This document shows, one piece after another, positions 7,310 through 17,500 of a stretch of DNA of 28,649 nucleotides (position 1 is its first letter; each line of letters begins with the position of its first letter). The translations under genes were made by a program, and so were the position numbers. Location: assembly GCA_032718475.1 (NCBI GenBank), contig JAUCBJ010002780.1, positions 1 to 28,649 on the forward strand. Reading direction: 5' to 3'. The DNA comes from Nemertoderma westbladi (Eukaryota > Xenacoelomorpha > Nemertodermatida > Nemertodermatidae). The notes below the pieces were generated by a model, which saw nothing but the letters and a program-made list of their open reading frames with translations, was not told where the DNA came from and did no database searches.

Positions 7310-9531
7310 TCGCATGGTCACCGCCTTATTGTGGCCAAGGTAAGACTTAGTCTGCGTGCTAGCAGAACAACGAAATCTGCCTTGCCGCGGCATGACTGGT
7401 CCTCTCTGTTGCAACAGCCAAGTGTGAGATCCAGCTTCACACTACAGCTGAGCAACAGGTATGAGGCTCTTGCCTCTGAGGCGGCAGATCACTGTGAGGG
7501 CTATACTGCCTTTACAGAAGCAGTTAAGTTAGCAGCTGCAGAAACAGTTCCTGTATACCCTCGAAACAGGAAAAGGGCCCCCTGGACTGACAACAAAATT
7601 CAGAAGTGCCGAAATGACCTTCATAAGGCGCAGAAAGAGTCCCGGCTCAAACAGACTACAGCGGCCAAGAATGCAGTTAAGGCAGCATCTAGGTCCCTGA
7701 ACAGGCAGTACTCTGCTAATCTACAGGAGCTAATAAACCAACAGGTTGATGCCATCAATGATGCTGACGACAGCAGGCAATCATCCCAGGCATGGAAATC
7801 GATCAACTTGCTTACTGGGCGGAAAAGCCAACCAACCACCAAGGTTAATACAGAATCACCAGCCGATCGCCTCAATGGTTGGAAAGCCCACTTTGAAAAG
7901 CTCCTCAATAATGACAGGGTATTGCCTGATAACTTTATAGAAGTAAAAGTGTCTGAGTCTGTACTCCCAGATATTCCCATTGGAGATATCTCCTTTGCAG
8001 AAGTGAAGGCTGCTGCAAAGAGCATTAAGACCAATCGTGCCAGTGGAGTAGATGGTGTTCCCCCTGAGGTCTTTAAAATACCTGAGTGTTTAAAGCTCAT
8101 CTATCCCATCATAGTAGACATGTACCGAACAACAAGAGTCCCACAAGAAATGAAAACAAATAAGTTGGTGCCAGTTCCCAAGAAGGGCAACCTAACACTC
8201 TATGGTTCTTTTCGGGGAATCTCATTGATCTCGATTGCTGCAAAGCTATACAATAGGATTCTATTAAATCGCATCAGGGATCCCATTGAGAGACTGCTCC
8301 GTGGAAATCAGAATGGGTTCCGTAAAGGTCGTGGGACCATGGAGCCCATTTTGGCACTTAGAAGGATAATGGAAGAGTTATCATAAAAGAAAGACAGGCA
8401 TCTGGCTGTTATCTTTGTTGACCTCTTCAAGGCCTTTGATTCAGTCTCTCGCTCACGTATGTTCAGCATACTTTCATTATATGGGATTCCTGATGAAATT
8501 ATTGCAGCAATCAGATCAGTATACGATGGTTCGACAACATTTGTGTCTACTGTTGACGGTGACACAGAACCATTTGAAGTGTTATGGGGCGTCCTCCAAG
8601 GAGACACACTTGCACCATTCTTGTTCATCATTGTGGTTGACTATGTTCTACGCATGTCCTTAGATCATTATAATGATGATGGGGTGATGATAACTCCACC
8701 TACTGGCTCCAGAAGTCGAGGAAATCCTGCCAAGTACCTAACTGATCTAGACTTTGCTGATGACTTAGGAGTACTCTCAGAATCATTACAGGGAGCCCAA
8801 CGGCTCCTCAGCTCATTAGAACATGCTGCTTCTAGTGTTGGTCTTTTTATTAACTCCAGAAAGACCAAAATTCTGACAGTTAACTTTGAAAGTCCTCAGC
8901 AAGTCTCTGATCGGATGAGCATAAGCTCAAAGGATGGTATGCTTGAGCATGTGGACGACTTCTGTTACCTGGGATCATGGATCCGGAAGTCAGGTGAGGA
9001 CCTTCGAATACGTAAGGGGAAGGCATGGGCAGCCGTGAATAGGCTTTCCAGGATTTGGAAGTCACCGAGAATTAATCGGAAACTTAAGGTCCGATTATTT
9101 AGAGCAGCAGTAGTTCCAGTACTCCTCTACGGGAGTCCATGCTGGGCTCTAACTGCTGAGGACACCAAATCTCTGGATGGCACATTCACAAGAATGCTAC
9201 GCCGGGTTCATTGTGTCAAGTACAATGCACACATCTCCAACCAGACACTATATAACATTGGAGTGTCTCATTGGTTCCCCCAAGCTTGACACTAGAACAA
9301 AATCGCCTCCGCTTTGCAGGACATTGCTTTCGCCGTGAGGACCAGCCAGTGCATAATCTTGTACTTTGGCAGCCTCATGGAGTGAATAAGCATGGTGGAC
9401 AGCCCATGACTTTCTTGAGACGCATCTTAAAGGACACTGGCCTTAAAGATGCGGATGATCTAGCAAATGTCATGGGTGATAGGGAGTTGTGGCGGTGCAA
9501 TTTTGTTGACAAGCCGGCACAGCATTCTTAA
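7310..9531 (+). pseudogene. RTE-like LINE polyprotein: end of endonuclease, reverse transcriptase, C-terminal domain (broken)
   Basis: The frame enters directly from the truncation point, so no native start exists. Residues after the endonuclease end form a charged linker containing RKRAPWTDNKIQKCR. The RT then starts near 7980 (RASGVDGVPPEVFK; LVPVPKKGN), followed by GNQNGFRKGRGTMEPILALR. A TAA at 8384-8386 stops the frame just before motif A, and the same frame continues with VIFVDLFKAFDSV (Asp 8420-8422), GVLQGDTLAPFLF (motif B) and FADD (8753-8764). Next come FCYLGSWI and VPVLLYGSPCWAL. A frameshift at about 9271-9289 moves the last block (NRLRFAGHCFRREDQP) into another frame, ending at 9531. 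This C-terminal block, with the RLRFAGHCFR signature, is typical of RTE-like elements. One nonsense codon and one frameshift make it inactive. Confidence 0.88.
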
Positions 9532-9572
9532 AAATGCAGCTGCAATGCAGCATGCCGATCCTAGTAGTAATA
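7310..9572 (+). mobile_element. RTE-like LINE, 5'-truncated, inserted in the Tx1-like LINE
   Basis: The 2263-bp insert is flanked by the 14-bp duplication ATGCATCGCAAAAA. It begins inside the last motif of an APE endonuclease (GHRLIVAKVRLSLR, where SDH-type elements have SDHRL) and carries the whole RT and C-terminal region. It ends with a roughly 40-bp 3' UTR and a short TAGTAGTAATA tail. Short 3' UTRs with simple repeat tails, 5' truncation and the FVDLFKAFDSV/FADD RT motifs fit the RTE clade. GC content is visibly higher than in the surrounding LINEs. Confidence 0.88.
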
Positions 9573-9766
9573 ATGCATCGCAAAAACTTTGGTGCTCTCA
9601 AAATTTACATATTTATTTGCATGTCTTGAAAACCCATCAGTGAACATGCAAAAAAATATCTCAGACCTTTTAGACAAATTCATCTGAGCTGGAAAACCGC
9701 CAAAACTTAAAAAAGCAGTAATGATTAACTTATATGAAGTTGGCGGTGCACAAATCCCCGACTTAA
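9573..9766 (+). pseudogene. Tx1-like LINE ORF2 relic (piece 2, after the RTE insertion)
   Basis: The frame resumes exactly where piece 1 left off: CIAKTLVLSKFTYLF, then DLLDKFI, a TGA at 9685-9687 where relatives have Trp, then AGKPPKLKKAVMI and EVGGAQIPDL. The order 'IAKT...SKF.Y', 'F.W.GK...K....', 'GG...PD' is characteristic of the region after the RT in L1/Tx1 ORF2. The piece is cut at the TTAA at 9763-9766 by the piggyBac-like element. Any remainder should start at 11321, but I could not trace it convincingly beyond a few codons. Confidence 0.82.
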
Positions 9767-11320
9767 CCCTATTAGTACCGGGCTATAAAATGTACAAATA
9801 CCGGGGAGGGGTCATATTGACCCCCCCCCTCTAAAATCTACAAATATTTACGAAAACGTCTGATTTTTTGTTTGTACGTAGGTATCACTTGTCTGGATCC
9901 GACCGAAAAAAAAAATTTTCGAAAAAATGTACTGGGGTGGTTATATTGCAGCACCAAAATTACAAGTAGTGCACAATTTTCACCAAATTTGAAAGTTACA
10001 TTTTCGGCTAATTATTTTTCAATACAGGTTTTCTGGGGTGCAAAATACATTGGAAAACATTAAAAAATGATATGATTACTATAAATGGCTGTTTAGTCCT
10101 CTCTGCGTAGGAAAAAAATGAAAAAAACAAGTAACCAGCACTTTTCAGTTAGAACACAAAATTTGTATTTCACTTATACGATGCTATAAATTCACATTTT
10201 CAGGTTTTCGAGGGCGCTGATTCTAATGGAATACATTTCTAATATGCCAGATCATTGCTACTTGTATTTTTCGGCGTAATTTGGCAAATTTTGGTGCTAG
10301 CACCAAATTTCGTACCCATCACCAAAAAGTACAAGTTTGCGATGTCCAGTGCTGTTTTTATTGATTCCATCGGATTCAGGACCCTCATAAACCCGTATAA
10401 CGCAAGAAACAAGGTGATACTATCTACTTATCAATTTGCATATTTTCCAAAATTTGGTGCTGGCACAACAATTTTCACCCACCGGCGAAAAATACAAGTT
10501 TGAGAACTCTTATGAAATTTTTACTGATTCCATTGAATTCAGAACCATCACAAACCCGTATAACGAAGGAAATAAGGTGACACAATCAATTGATATATTT
10601 GATGGTTTTCAAAATTTGGTGCTAGCACCAAATTTTGCACCCACATCCGAAAAATACAAGTTTGAGATGTCTAGATCGATAATTATATTTTCCATTAAAT
10701 TCAGAACAGCCATAAACCTCTAAAACGCAAGAAATAAATTGTCACAAGCAATTTTATCTATTGAATGGATTTTCAAAATTTCGTGCTAGCACCAAAATTT
10801 GCACACAGCACCGAAAAATACAAGTTTGATACGCTTGGTGCAACTCGTATATATTTCATCGAATCCAGAAACCCACAAAACCCCAATTGCGTAAAAAACA
10901 AGTTTCAAACGATCAATTTACAAAATTGACTTATTTCGAAATTTGGTGCTGGCACCAAAATTTGGCACCCACCGAAAAAAACAAGTTTGAAATTTCTAAA
11001 TCAATTTATATGAATTCCATCAAATTTCTAACACCAAAAAACCGGTGTAAATCAAAAATAGAGATGTTACAATTCATATTTAATGAAATGTAATTTTCAA
11101 AAAACGTCTCAAAAAAAGTGCCAAAAGTAGGGTTAAAAAATGGTGCTATAACTCTAAAAGTACCCAATATTTTTGAAAACGGTTTTCACTACTAGGAAGA
11201 CAATAGATTTTTAGGATAAGTCATAAAATTTCAGATTCCCAACTGCTTTTGTTTCAGAATTATAATAAAAAAACCACGGGGGGGGTCATATTGACCCCCC
11301 CCCCCCCGGGTTTAATAGGG
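9767..11320. mobile_element. piggyBac-like non-autonomous element with TTAA target duplication
   Basis: TTAA at 9763-9766 and 11321-11324 flank ends reading CCCTATTAGTACCGGG and, inverted, CCCTATTAAACCCGGG. A TTAA duplication with CCC...GGG ends is the hallmark of piggyBac; other TTAA users such as Kolobok are the alternative. Inside each end lies a G/C-tract hairpin, GGGGTCATATTGACCCC (about 9815-9832 and 11280-11297). The 1554-bp interior has no transposase. Its core (about 10170-11060) is a tandem array of about 162-bp units. The insertion interrupts the Tx1-like frame. A second, one-ended copy lies at 25100. Confidence 0.65.
10170..11060. repeat. About 162-bp tandem repeat inside the piggyBac-like element
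   Basis: The marker (C/G)AAAAAnTACAAGTTT recurs at about 10322, 10487, 10649, 10812 and 10973, giving spacings of 161-165 bp and five to six diverged copies. Most units also carry TTTGGTGCTAGCACCAAA-like palindromes (about 10290, 10616; variants at 10450, 10776, 10942) and a CAnAACCCGTATAACGnAAGAAAnAAG segment. Because the period is close to a multiple of three, short frames such as 10255-10503 and 10436-10723 translate into repeated segments containing KYKFEMS. I regard these as a by-product of the period rather than a protein. Confidence 0.75.
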
Positions 11321-11324
11321 TTAA

Positions 11325-12825
11325 AATTCGTAATTTTAATTATATATGTTAAGATAAAAGATAGCGGAGTTAATTTGATACTTTTTACAGGTTCTTTTGG
11401 CGCAATACGCTAAATTATAATGGAATAGCGATTTGTTAAAAAAAAAAATTTTTCGTCCCTTTTTATAAATATTATATTTCACACGATCGCCTGCCGCTCC
11501 AGTTTTATAATACCTCCGGCGCTGTGATTAACGCTGTTAGATAGATAATTTAACGCACTATAAGTCTGTGTAAACAAATCTCCCGTAAGTTAAGTAGTTT
11601 TCGAGCTAGACGATTTCCCGCGAAGCAAGTTTGAAGCGCGAAATTATAATTTTGGCCCTCATTTTTTTAATATCATCCTTGGAGCAAAACCGATAGCATA
11701 TTTGAATTCCCCGTATGGATATTGACTGTATAGAATGTACCTTAACCAACTAAAGTTAAAAATAAAAAATTATTCGATAAAAACTACTTTACAAATTCTG
11801 GCCCTTTTTGGCCCCTATTGCCGACATATTTTTTGTACCCCCATTCGATAGGAACGTAGCCCCAATGGTCTTCTACGAGTTTCATAAAAGAATTAGTGGA
11901 ATCCTACCCGCGTTGTCGAATTAAACATTTCGGAAATAAGTTTTCCAAAAAAGACGGACAAAAACGTACAAATTTACAGCCCCTTTTTCCACCCGAAATT
12001 ATAATAAATATCTTACCCCCATTCGATACGAAGGTAGTACCACTCTTCCCCTTTCCAACCGCGTTACTTTCGTCCCCGTACGATTAATATTAGCCGAGTT
12101 ATAGCGGATTCCGCAAAGTCATTTTGTCCGTTTTTTCAACTTTGACGGACATTTTCGGAAAAAAGGCGTGGTAATCTTTTTTGAAAAAAAAAACGAATTC
12201 ACTAATTAATCCCTTCTATCGTATCCCGGCGTCGGCTAAGCAATAACCTAGGGTTTTTTCGAGCCACTGTAGAGCGCCTTTCAAAAAAATTTTAAAATTG
12301 TCGAAAAAATGACGGTTTTTTGTCCGCCGTGTCCGTCGAAGGGTTAGATTTAATAATGTTAGAGTTGCTAATATCTTAGAATTCCGAGCCGCTCCCCTGG
12401 TGAGAAAATAAAAAAATTTGGTCAGTTCCTTCAACGAAAAGTCCCCCAGAATCCCAAGTTAACCTATATAGTTAGCGATGGCCTGCGGCTTTAGGAGCGG
12501 CCGCGGTATTCACCTCCCTCATAGCGGCCGCGGCGGTGTTGCGTCAAATGGAGAAATATTTATCCCACCTAGTTAACAGATTCAAAATAATTTAAATAGA
12601 CATTAAATATATAATTAATAGTAAATAGTAATAACTGGCCAACTATATAGTACGTAGTTATACCAATTAACCAATCAAATGCTGTACATGATAATGAGGG
12701 ACAGTAATTAGGGTAGACGCATTGTTATTGGATTCATATAGTCGACCATTATTGCGTCGATTTTCCCCTGGAGAGGATAAAATTTTTCTTGCGTCGAAAG
12801 TTCCCCGACTATCTGATAATAGAAA
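11325..12825. other. AT-rich stretch without recognisable genes
   Basis: The first ~150 bases may be the tail of the Tx1-like LINE, but I find no conserved block. The rest has many homopolymer runs and no long frame. A diverged direct repeat is marked by CCCCCATTCGATA at 11838-11850 and 12016-12028 (178 bp apart). At 12496-12531 the string AGCGGCCGCGG occurs twice, 27 bp apart, in an otherwise AT-rich setting. The minus-strand frame at 12216-12434 shows no domain. This may be an unclassified non-autonomous repeat. Confidence 0.5.
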
Positions 12826-15818
12826 ATGCCGTAGGGCTGTTAGTTCTACATGCCGTAGTTCTGTTATTCACACATGCTGCAGTGTTGTTAGTTCTACATG
12901 CCGTAGTGCTGTTATTCACACATGCTGCAGTGTTGTTAGTTCTACAAGCCGTAGTGCTGTTATTCACACATGCTGCAGTGTTGTTAGTTCTACTTGCCGC
13001 AGTTCTGATATTCACACATGCTGCAGTGTTGTTAGTTCTACATGCGGCAGTGCTGTTATTCACACATGCTGCAGTGTTGTTAGTTCTACATGCCGTAGTG
13101 CTGTTATTCACACATACTGCAGTGTTGTTAGTTCTACATGCCGCAGTGCTGTTATTCACACATGCTGCAGGGTTGTTAGTTCAACATGCCGTAGTGCTGT
13201 TATTCACACATGCTGCAGGGTTGTTAATTCTGCATGCGTAGTGCTGTTATTCACACATGCTGCAGTGTTGTTAGTTCTACATGCCGTAGTGCTGTTATTC
13301 ACACATGCTGCAGTGTTGTTAGTTCTACTTGCCGCAGTTCTGATATTCACACATGCTGCAGTGTTGTTAGTTCTACATGCGGCAGTGCTGTTATTCACAC
13401 ATGCTGCAGTGTTGTTAGTTCTACATGCCGTAGTGCTGTTATTCACACATACTGCAGTGTTGTTAGTTCTACATGCCGTAGTGCTGTTATTCACACATGC
13501 TGCAGTGTTGTTAGTTCTACATGCCGTAGTGCTGTTATTCACACATACTGCAGTGTTGTTAGTTCTACATGCCGTAGTGCTGTTATTCACACATGCTGCA
13601 GTGTTGTTAGTTCTACTTGCCGTAGTGCTGTTATTCACACATACTGCAGTGTTGTTAGTTCTACATGCCATAGTGCTGTTATTCACACATGTTGCTGTGT
13701 TGTTAGTTCTACATGCCGTAATGCTGTTATTCACACATGCTGCAGTGTTGTTAGTTCTACATGCCATAGTGCTGTTATTCATACATGCTGTGGCAGTGTT
13801 GTTAGTTCTCCATGCCGTAGTGCTGTTCTGTTACACACATGCTGCAGTGTTGTTAGTTCTACTTGCCGCAGTTCTGTTATTCACACATGCTGCAGTGTTG
13901 ATAGTTCTACATGCCGTAGTGCTGTTATTCACTCATACTGAGGTGTTGTTAGTTCTGCATGCCGTAGTGCTGTTATTCACACAAGCTGCAGTAGTGTTAG
14001 TTCTACATGCCGTAGTGCTGTTATTCACACATGCTGCATTGTTGTTAGTTTTACATGCCGTAGTGCTGTTATTCACACATGCTGCAGTGTTGTTAGTTCT
14101 ACATGCCGTAGTGCTGTTATTCACACATGCTGCAGTGTTGTTAGTTCTACATGCCGTAGTGCTGTTATTCACACATACTGCAGTGTTGTTAGTTCTACAT
14201 GCCGCAGTGCTGTTATTCACACATGCTGCAGGGTTGTTAGTTCAACATGCCGTAGTGCTGTTATTCACACATGCTGCAGGGTTGTTAATTCTGCATGCGT
14301 AGTGCTGTTATTCACACATGCTGCAGTGTTGTTAGTTCTACATGCCGTAGTGCTGTTATTCACACATGCTGCAGTGTTGTTAGTTCTACTTGCCGCAGTT
14401 CTGATATTCACACATGCTGCAGTGTTGTTAGTTCTACATGCGGCAGTGCTGTTATTCACACATGCTGCAGTGTTGTTAGTTCTACATGCCGTAGTGCTGT
14501 TATTCACACATACTGCAGTGTTGTTAGTTCTACATGCCGTAGTGCTGTTATTCACACATGCTGCAGTGTTGTTAGTTCTACATGCCGTAGTGCTGTTATT
14601 CACACATACTGCAGTGTTGTTAGTTCTACATGCCGTAGTGCTGTTATTCACACATGCTGCAGTGTTGTTAGTTCTACTTGCCGTAGTGCTGTTATTCACA
14701 CATACTGCAGTGTTGTTAGTTCTACATGCCATAGTGCTGTTATTCACACATGTTGCTGTGTTGTTAGTTCTACATGCCGTAATGCTGTTATTCACACATG
14801 CTGCAGTGTTGTTAGTTCTACATGCCATAGTGCTGTTATTCATACATGCTGTGGCAGTGTTGTTAGTTCTCCATGCCGTAGTGCTGTTCTGTTACACACA
14901 TGCTGCAGTGTTGTTAGTTCTACTTGCCGCAGTTCTGTTATTCACACATGCTGCAGTGTTGATAGTTCTACATGCCGTAGTGCTGTTATTCACTCATACT
15001 GAGGTGTTGTTAGTTCTGCATGCCGTAGTGCTGTTATTCACACAAGCTGCAGTAGTGTTAGTTCTACATGCCGTAGTGCTGTTATTCACACATGCTGCAT
15101 TGTTGTTAGTTTTACATGCCGTAGTGCTGTTATTCACACATGCTGCAGTGTTGTTAGTTCTACATGCCGTAGTGCTGTTATTCACACATGTTGCTGTGTT
15201 GTTAGTTCTACATGCCGTAGTGCTGTTATTCACACATGTTGCTGTGTTGTTAGTTCTACATGCCATAGTGCTGTTATTCATACATGCTGCAGTGTTGTTA
15301 GTTCTACATGCTGTAGTGCTGTTCTGTTACACACATGCTGCAGTGTTGTTAGTTCTACATGCCGTAGTGCTGTTATTCACACATACTGAGGTGTTGTTAG
15401 TTCTACATGCCGTAGTGCTGTTATTCACAGATGCTGCAGTGTTGTTAGTTCTACATGCCGTAGTGCTGTTATTCACACATGCTGCAGTGTTGTTAGTTCG
15501 ACATGCCGTAGTGCTGTTATTCACACATGCTGCAGTGTTGTTAGTTCTACATGCCATAGTGCTGTTATTCATACATGCTGCAGTGTTGTTAATTCTACAT
15601 GCTGTAGTGCTGTTCTGTTACACACATGCTGCAGTGTTGTTAGTTCTACATGCCGTAGTGCTGTTATTCACACATACTGAGGTGTTGTTAGTTCTACATG
15701 CCGTAGTGCTGTTATTCACACATGCAGCAGTGTTGTTAGTTCGACATGCCGTAATGCTGTTATTCACACATGCCGCAGTGTTGTTAGTTCTACTTGTCGC
15801 AGTGCTGTTAGTTGTACT
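12826..15818. repeat. 48-bp minisatellite array with higher-order structure (about 62 units)
   Basis: The unit is 48 bp, for example TGTTGTTAGTTCTACATGCC followed by GTAGTGCTGTTATTCACACA and TGCTGCAG; most units carry a PstI site (CTGCAG). The two 24-bp halves match each other at about 17 of 24 positions, so the unit is itself an old dimer. A block of 22 units, including one 47-bp unit and two with 3 extra bases (total 1061 bp), is duplicated in tandem. About 13052-14128 matches about 14113-15189 with no difference that I found. The last 640 bp has another, shorter repeat (291 bp, six units plus 3 bases). Because 48 is a multiple of three, frames stay open for hundreds of codons on both strands. 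I do not treat these as genes. Confidence 0.95.
13052..15189. repeat. 1061-bp tandem higher-order duplication within the 48-bp array
   Basis: Copy 1 starts near 13052 and copy 2 near 14113. Diagnostic variants recur at exactly +1061: the TGCATGCGTAG deletion unit (about 13230 and 14291), the CTGTGGCAGTG insertion (about 13788 and 14849), and the GCTGTTCTGTTACACAC insertion (about 13823 and 14884). The arithmetic fits 22 units of 48 plus 5 net bases. The copies diverge at about 15190, where the second has TGTTGCTGTG. Lack of differences implies a very recent unequal exchange, or an assembly duplication. Confidence 0.85.
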
Positions 15819-15823
15819 TGATA

Positions 15824-17500
15824 GGCCACTAGGGTGATGTAGCCTGGGTCTCTCCGGTCTGTCGTTGACTTAGGTTTGTTAGTGCCGAGGTGGGATGCTG
15901 GCCAAGGAATGGTGCAACCTTAGCCCGCATCCAAACTTCGCCCGGTGAAAACTTCGCCCGCAAGGGAATCTTCGCCCGCCAGCAACCTTCGCCCATAATA
16001 TTTGTGTTAGTTACCATGTCAGTTACCAATTGAGGGAAAGGAACAGGTTACAGAGTCGGCTTTTTCTAACCAAAACAATAAACGATGTTGTTACCAATTG
16101 AAGGAAAGTAGCAGGTTACAAAGACGGTTTTTTCTAACCAAAAAATCATTCTTTAGTGGGCAATGTTTGCTCATGGGCGATCATTGCCCGCGGGCAAAGT
16201 TTCAGCCGGATGATAGTTGGTCATTTTGAAGGCGAAGATTTGATGCGGGCGTAGCTTTCTCACGGGCTAATTTTGCTGCATACTATGGCCAACTGAGGAG
16301 ATGTAGTCTGGGTCTCTCCTGTCTGACATTCAACGGGTTTGTGCGGGGCGAGGTGGGATGCCGGCCTATTGGGGAGATATAGTCTGGGTCTCTCCTGTCT
16401 GACATTCACCGGGGTTGTACGGGCCGCGTTGAGATGCTGGCCAACTGGGGAGATGTAGTCTGGGTCTCTCCTGTCTGACATTGACCGAGGTTGTGAGGGC
16501 CGAGCTGGGATGCTGGCCAACTAGAGGGATGTAGTCTGGGTCTCTCCTGTCTGACATTCACCGGGGTTGTGAAGGCCGCGGTGGGATGCTGGCCAACTGG
16601 GGAGATGTAGTCTGGGTCTCTCCTGTCTGACATTCACCGGGGTAGTGAGGGCCGAGGTGGGATGCCGGCCTACTGGGGAGATGTAGTCTGTGTCTCTCCT
16701 GTCTGACATTCACCGGAGTTGTAAGGGCGGCGTTGGGATCCTGGCCAACTGGGGATATGTAGTCTGGGTCTCTTCTGTCTGACAAAAACCGGGGTTGTAC
16801 GGGCCGCGTTGAGATGCTGGCCAACTGGGGAGATGTAGTGTGGGTCTCTCCTGTCTGACATTGACCGAGGTTGTGAGGGCCGAGCTGGGATGCTGGCCAA
16901 CTAGAGGGATGTGGTCTGTGTCTCTCCTGTCTAACATTCACCGGGGTTGTGAGGGCCGAGGTGGGATGCTGGCCAACTGGGGTTATGTATAGTGGTTGTG
17001 AGTGCCGCGGTGGGATGCTGGCAAACTGGGGAGATGTAGTCTGGGTCTCTCCTGTCTGACATTTACCGGGGTTGTGAGGGCCGAGGTGGGATGCTGGCCA
17101 ACTGGGGTTATGTATAGGGGTTGTGAGTACCGCAGTGGGATGCTGGCAAACTGGGGAAATGTAGTCTGGGTCTCTCCTGTCCGCCATTACCGGGGTTGTG
17201 AGGGCCGAGGTGCGATGCTGGCCAACTAGAGAGATGTAGTCTGGGTCTCTCCTGTCTGACATTCACCGGGGTTGTGAGGGCCGAGGTGGGATGCCAGCCT
17301 ACTGGGGAGATGTAGTCTGGGTCTCTCCTGTCTGACATTCACCGGAGTTGTAAGGGCCGCGTTGGGATGCTGGCCAACTGGGGAGATGTAATCTGGGTCT
17401 CCCCTGTCTGACATTCACCGGGGTTGTGAGAGCCGAGGTGGGATGCTAGCCAACTGGAGAGTTGTAGTCAGGGTCTCTCCAGTCTGACATTCACCATCTG
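15824..17500. repeat. 76-bp minisatellite array
   Basis: The unit runs from GGCCAACTGGGGAGATGTAG through TCTGGGTCTCTCCTGTCTGA to GGGCCGAGGTGGGATGCT, 76 bp in all, with about 16 units between 16287 and 17500 and one diverged unit at 15824-15905. Two shortened units (about 16980 and 17104), in which the middle is replaced by TTATGTATAG, recur as a pair. A five-unit block (380 bp) is repeated: variants TACGGGCCGCGTTGAGATGC and GACCGAGGTTGTGAGGGCCG recur at about 16411 and 16791. The minus strand has no stop in any frame of most units. Because 76 is one more than a multiple of three, it reads through three peptide phases in turn. That gives long but meaningless frames (for example 16558-17262). 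The array abuts the 48-bp array almost directly. Confidence 0.93.
15906..16286. mobile_element. Small inverted-repeat element inserted in the 76-bp array
   Basis: The 76-bp unit is broken after TGGCCAA (15899-15905) and resumes with TGGCCAA (16286-16292), a 6-7-bp duplication. The 381-bp insert has imperfect inverted ends that share TGCA..., TTAGCCCG, CGCCCGCATC and TCTTCGCC in the same order. The left end repeats (C)TTCGCCCG three or four times. Inside, a segment of about 68 bp starting GTTACCAATTGA and ending TTTTCTAACCAAAA is present twice in tandem (about 16022 and 16090). No coding sequence is present. The superfamily is undetermined. Confidence 0.55.

Noticed and set aside
10255-11093. 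Short frames with a repeated KYKF-type peptide
   Set aside because: They follow the 162-bp tandem repeat inside a transposon lacking any transposase. They have multiple stops between units and no domain.
12826-15818. CRISPR-like regular spacing
   Set aside because: Units are contiguous with no unique spacers, there are no cas genes, and the context is eukaryotic.
12722-15837. Very long plus- and minus-strand open frames (up to 526 codons) across the 48-bp array
   Set aside because: A 48-bp period keeps whichever frames lack stops open indefinitely. Several frames on both strands are open at once, the frames break at odd-length units, and apparent starts are TTG or internal ATG. No promoter, signal or unique domain supports a gene.
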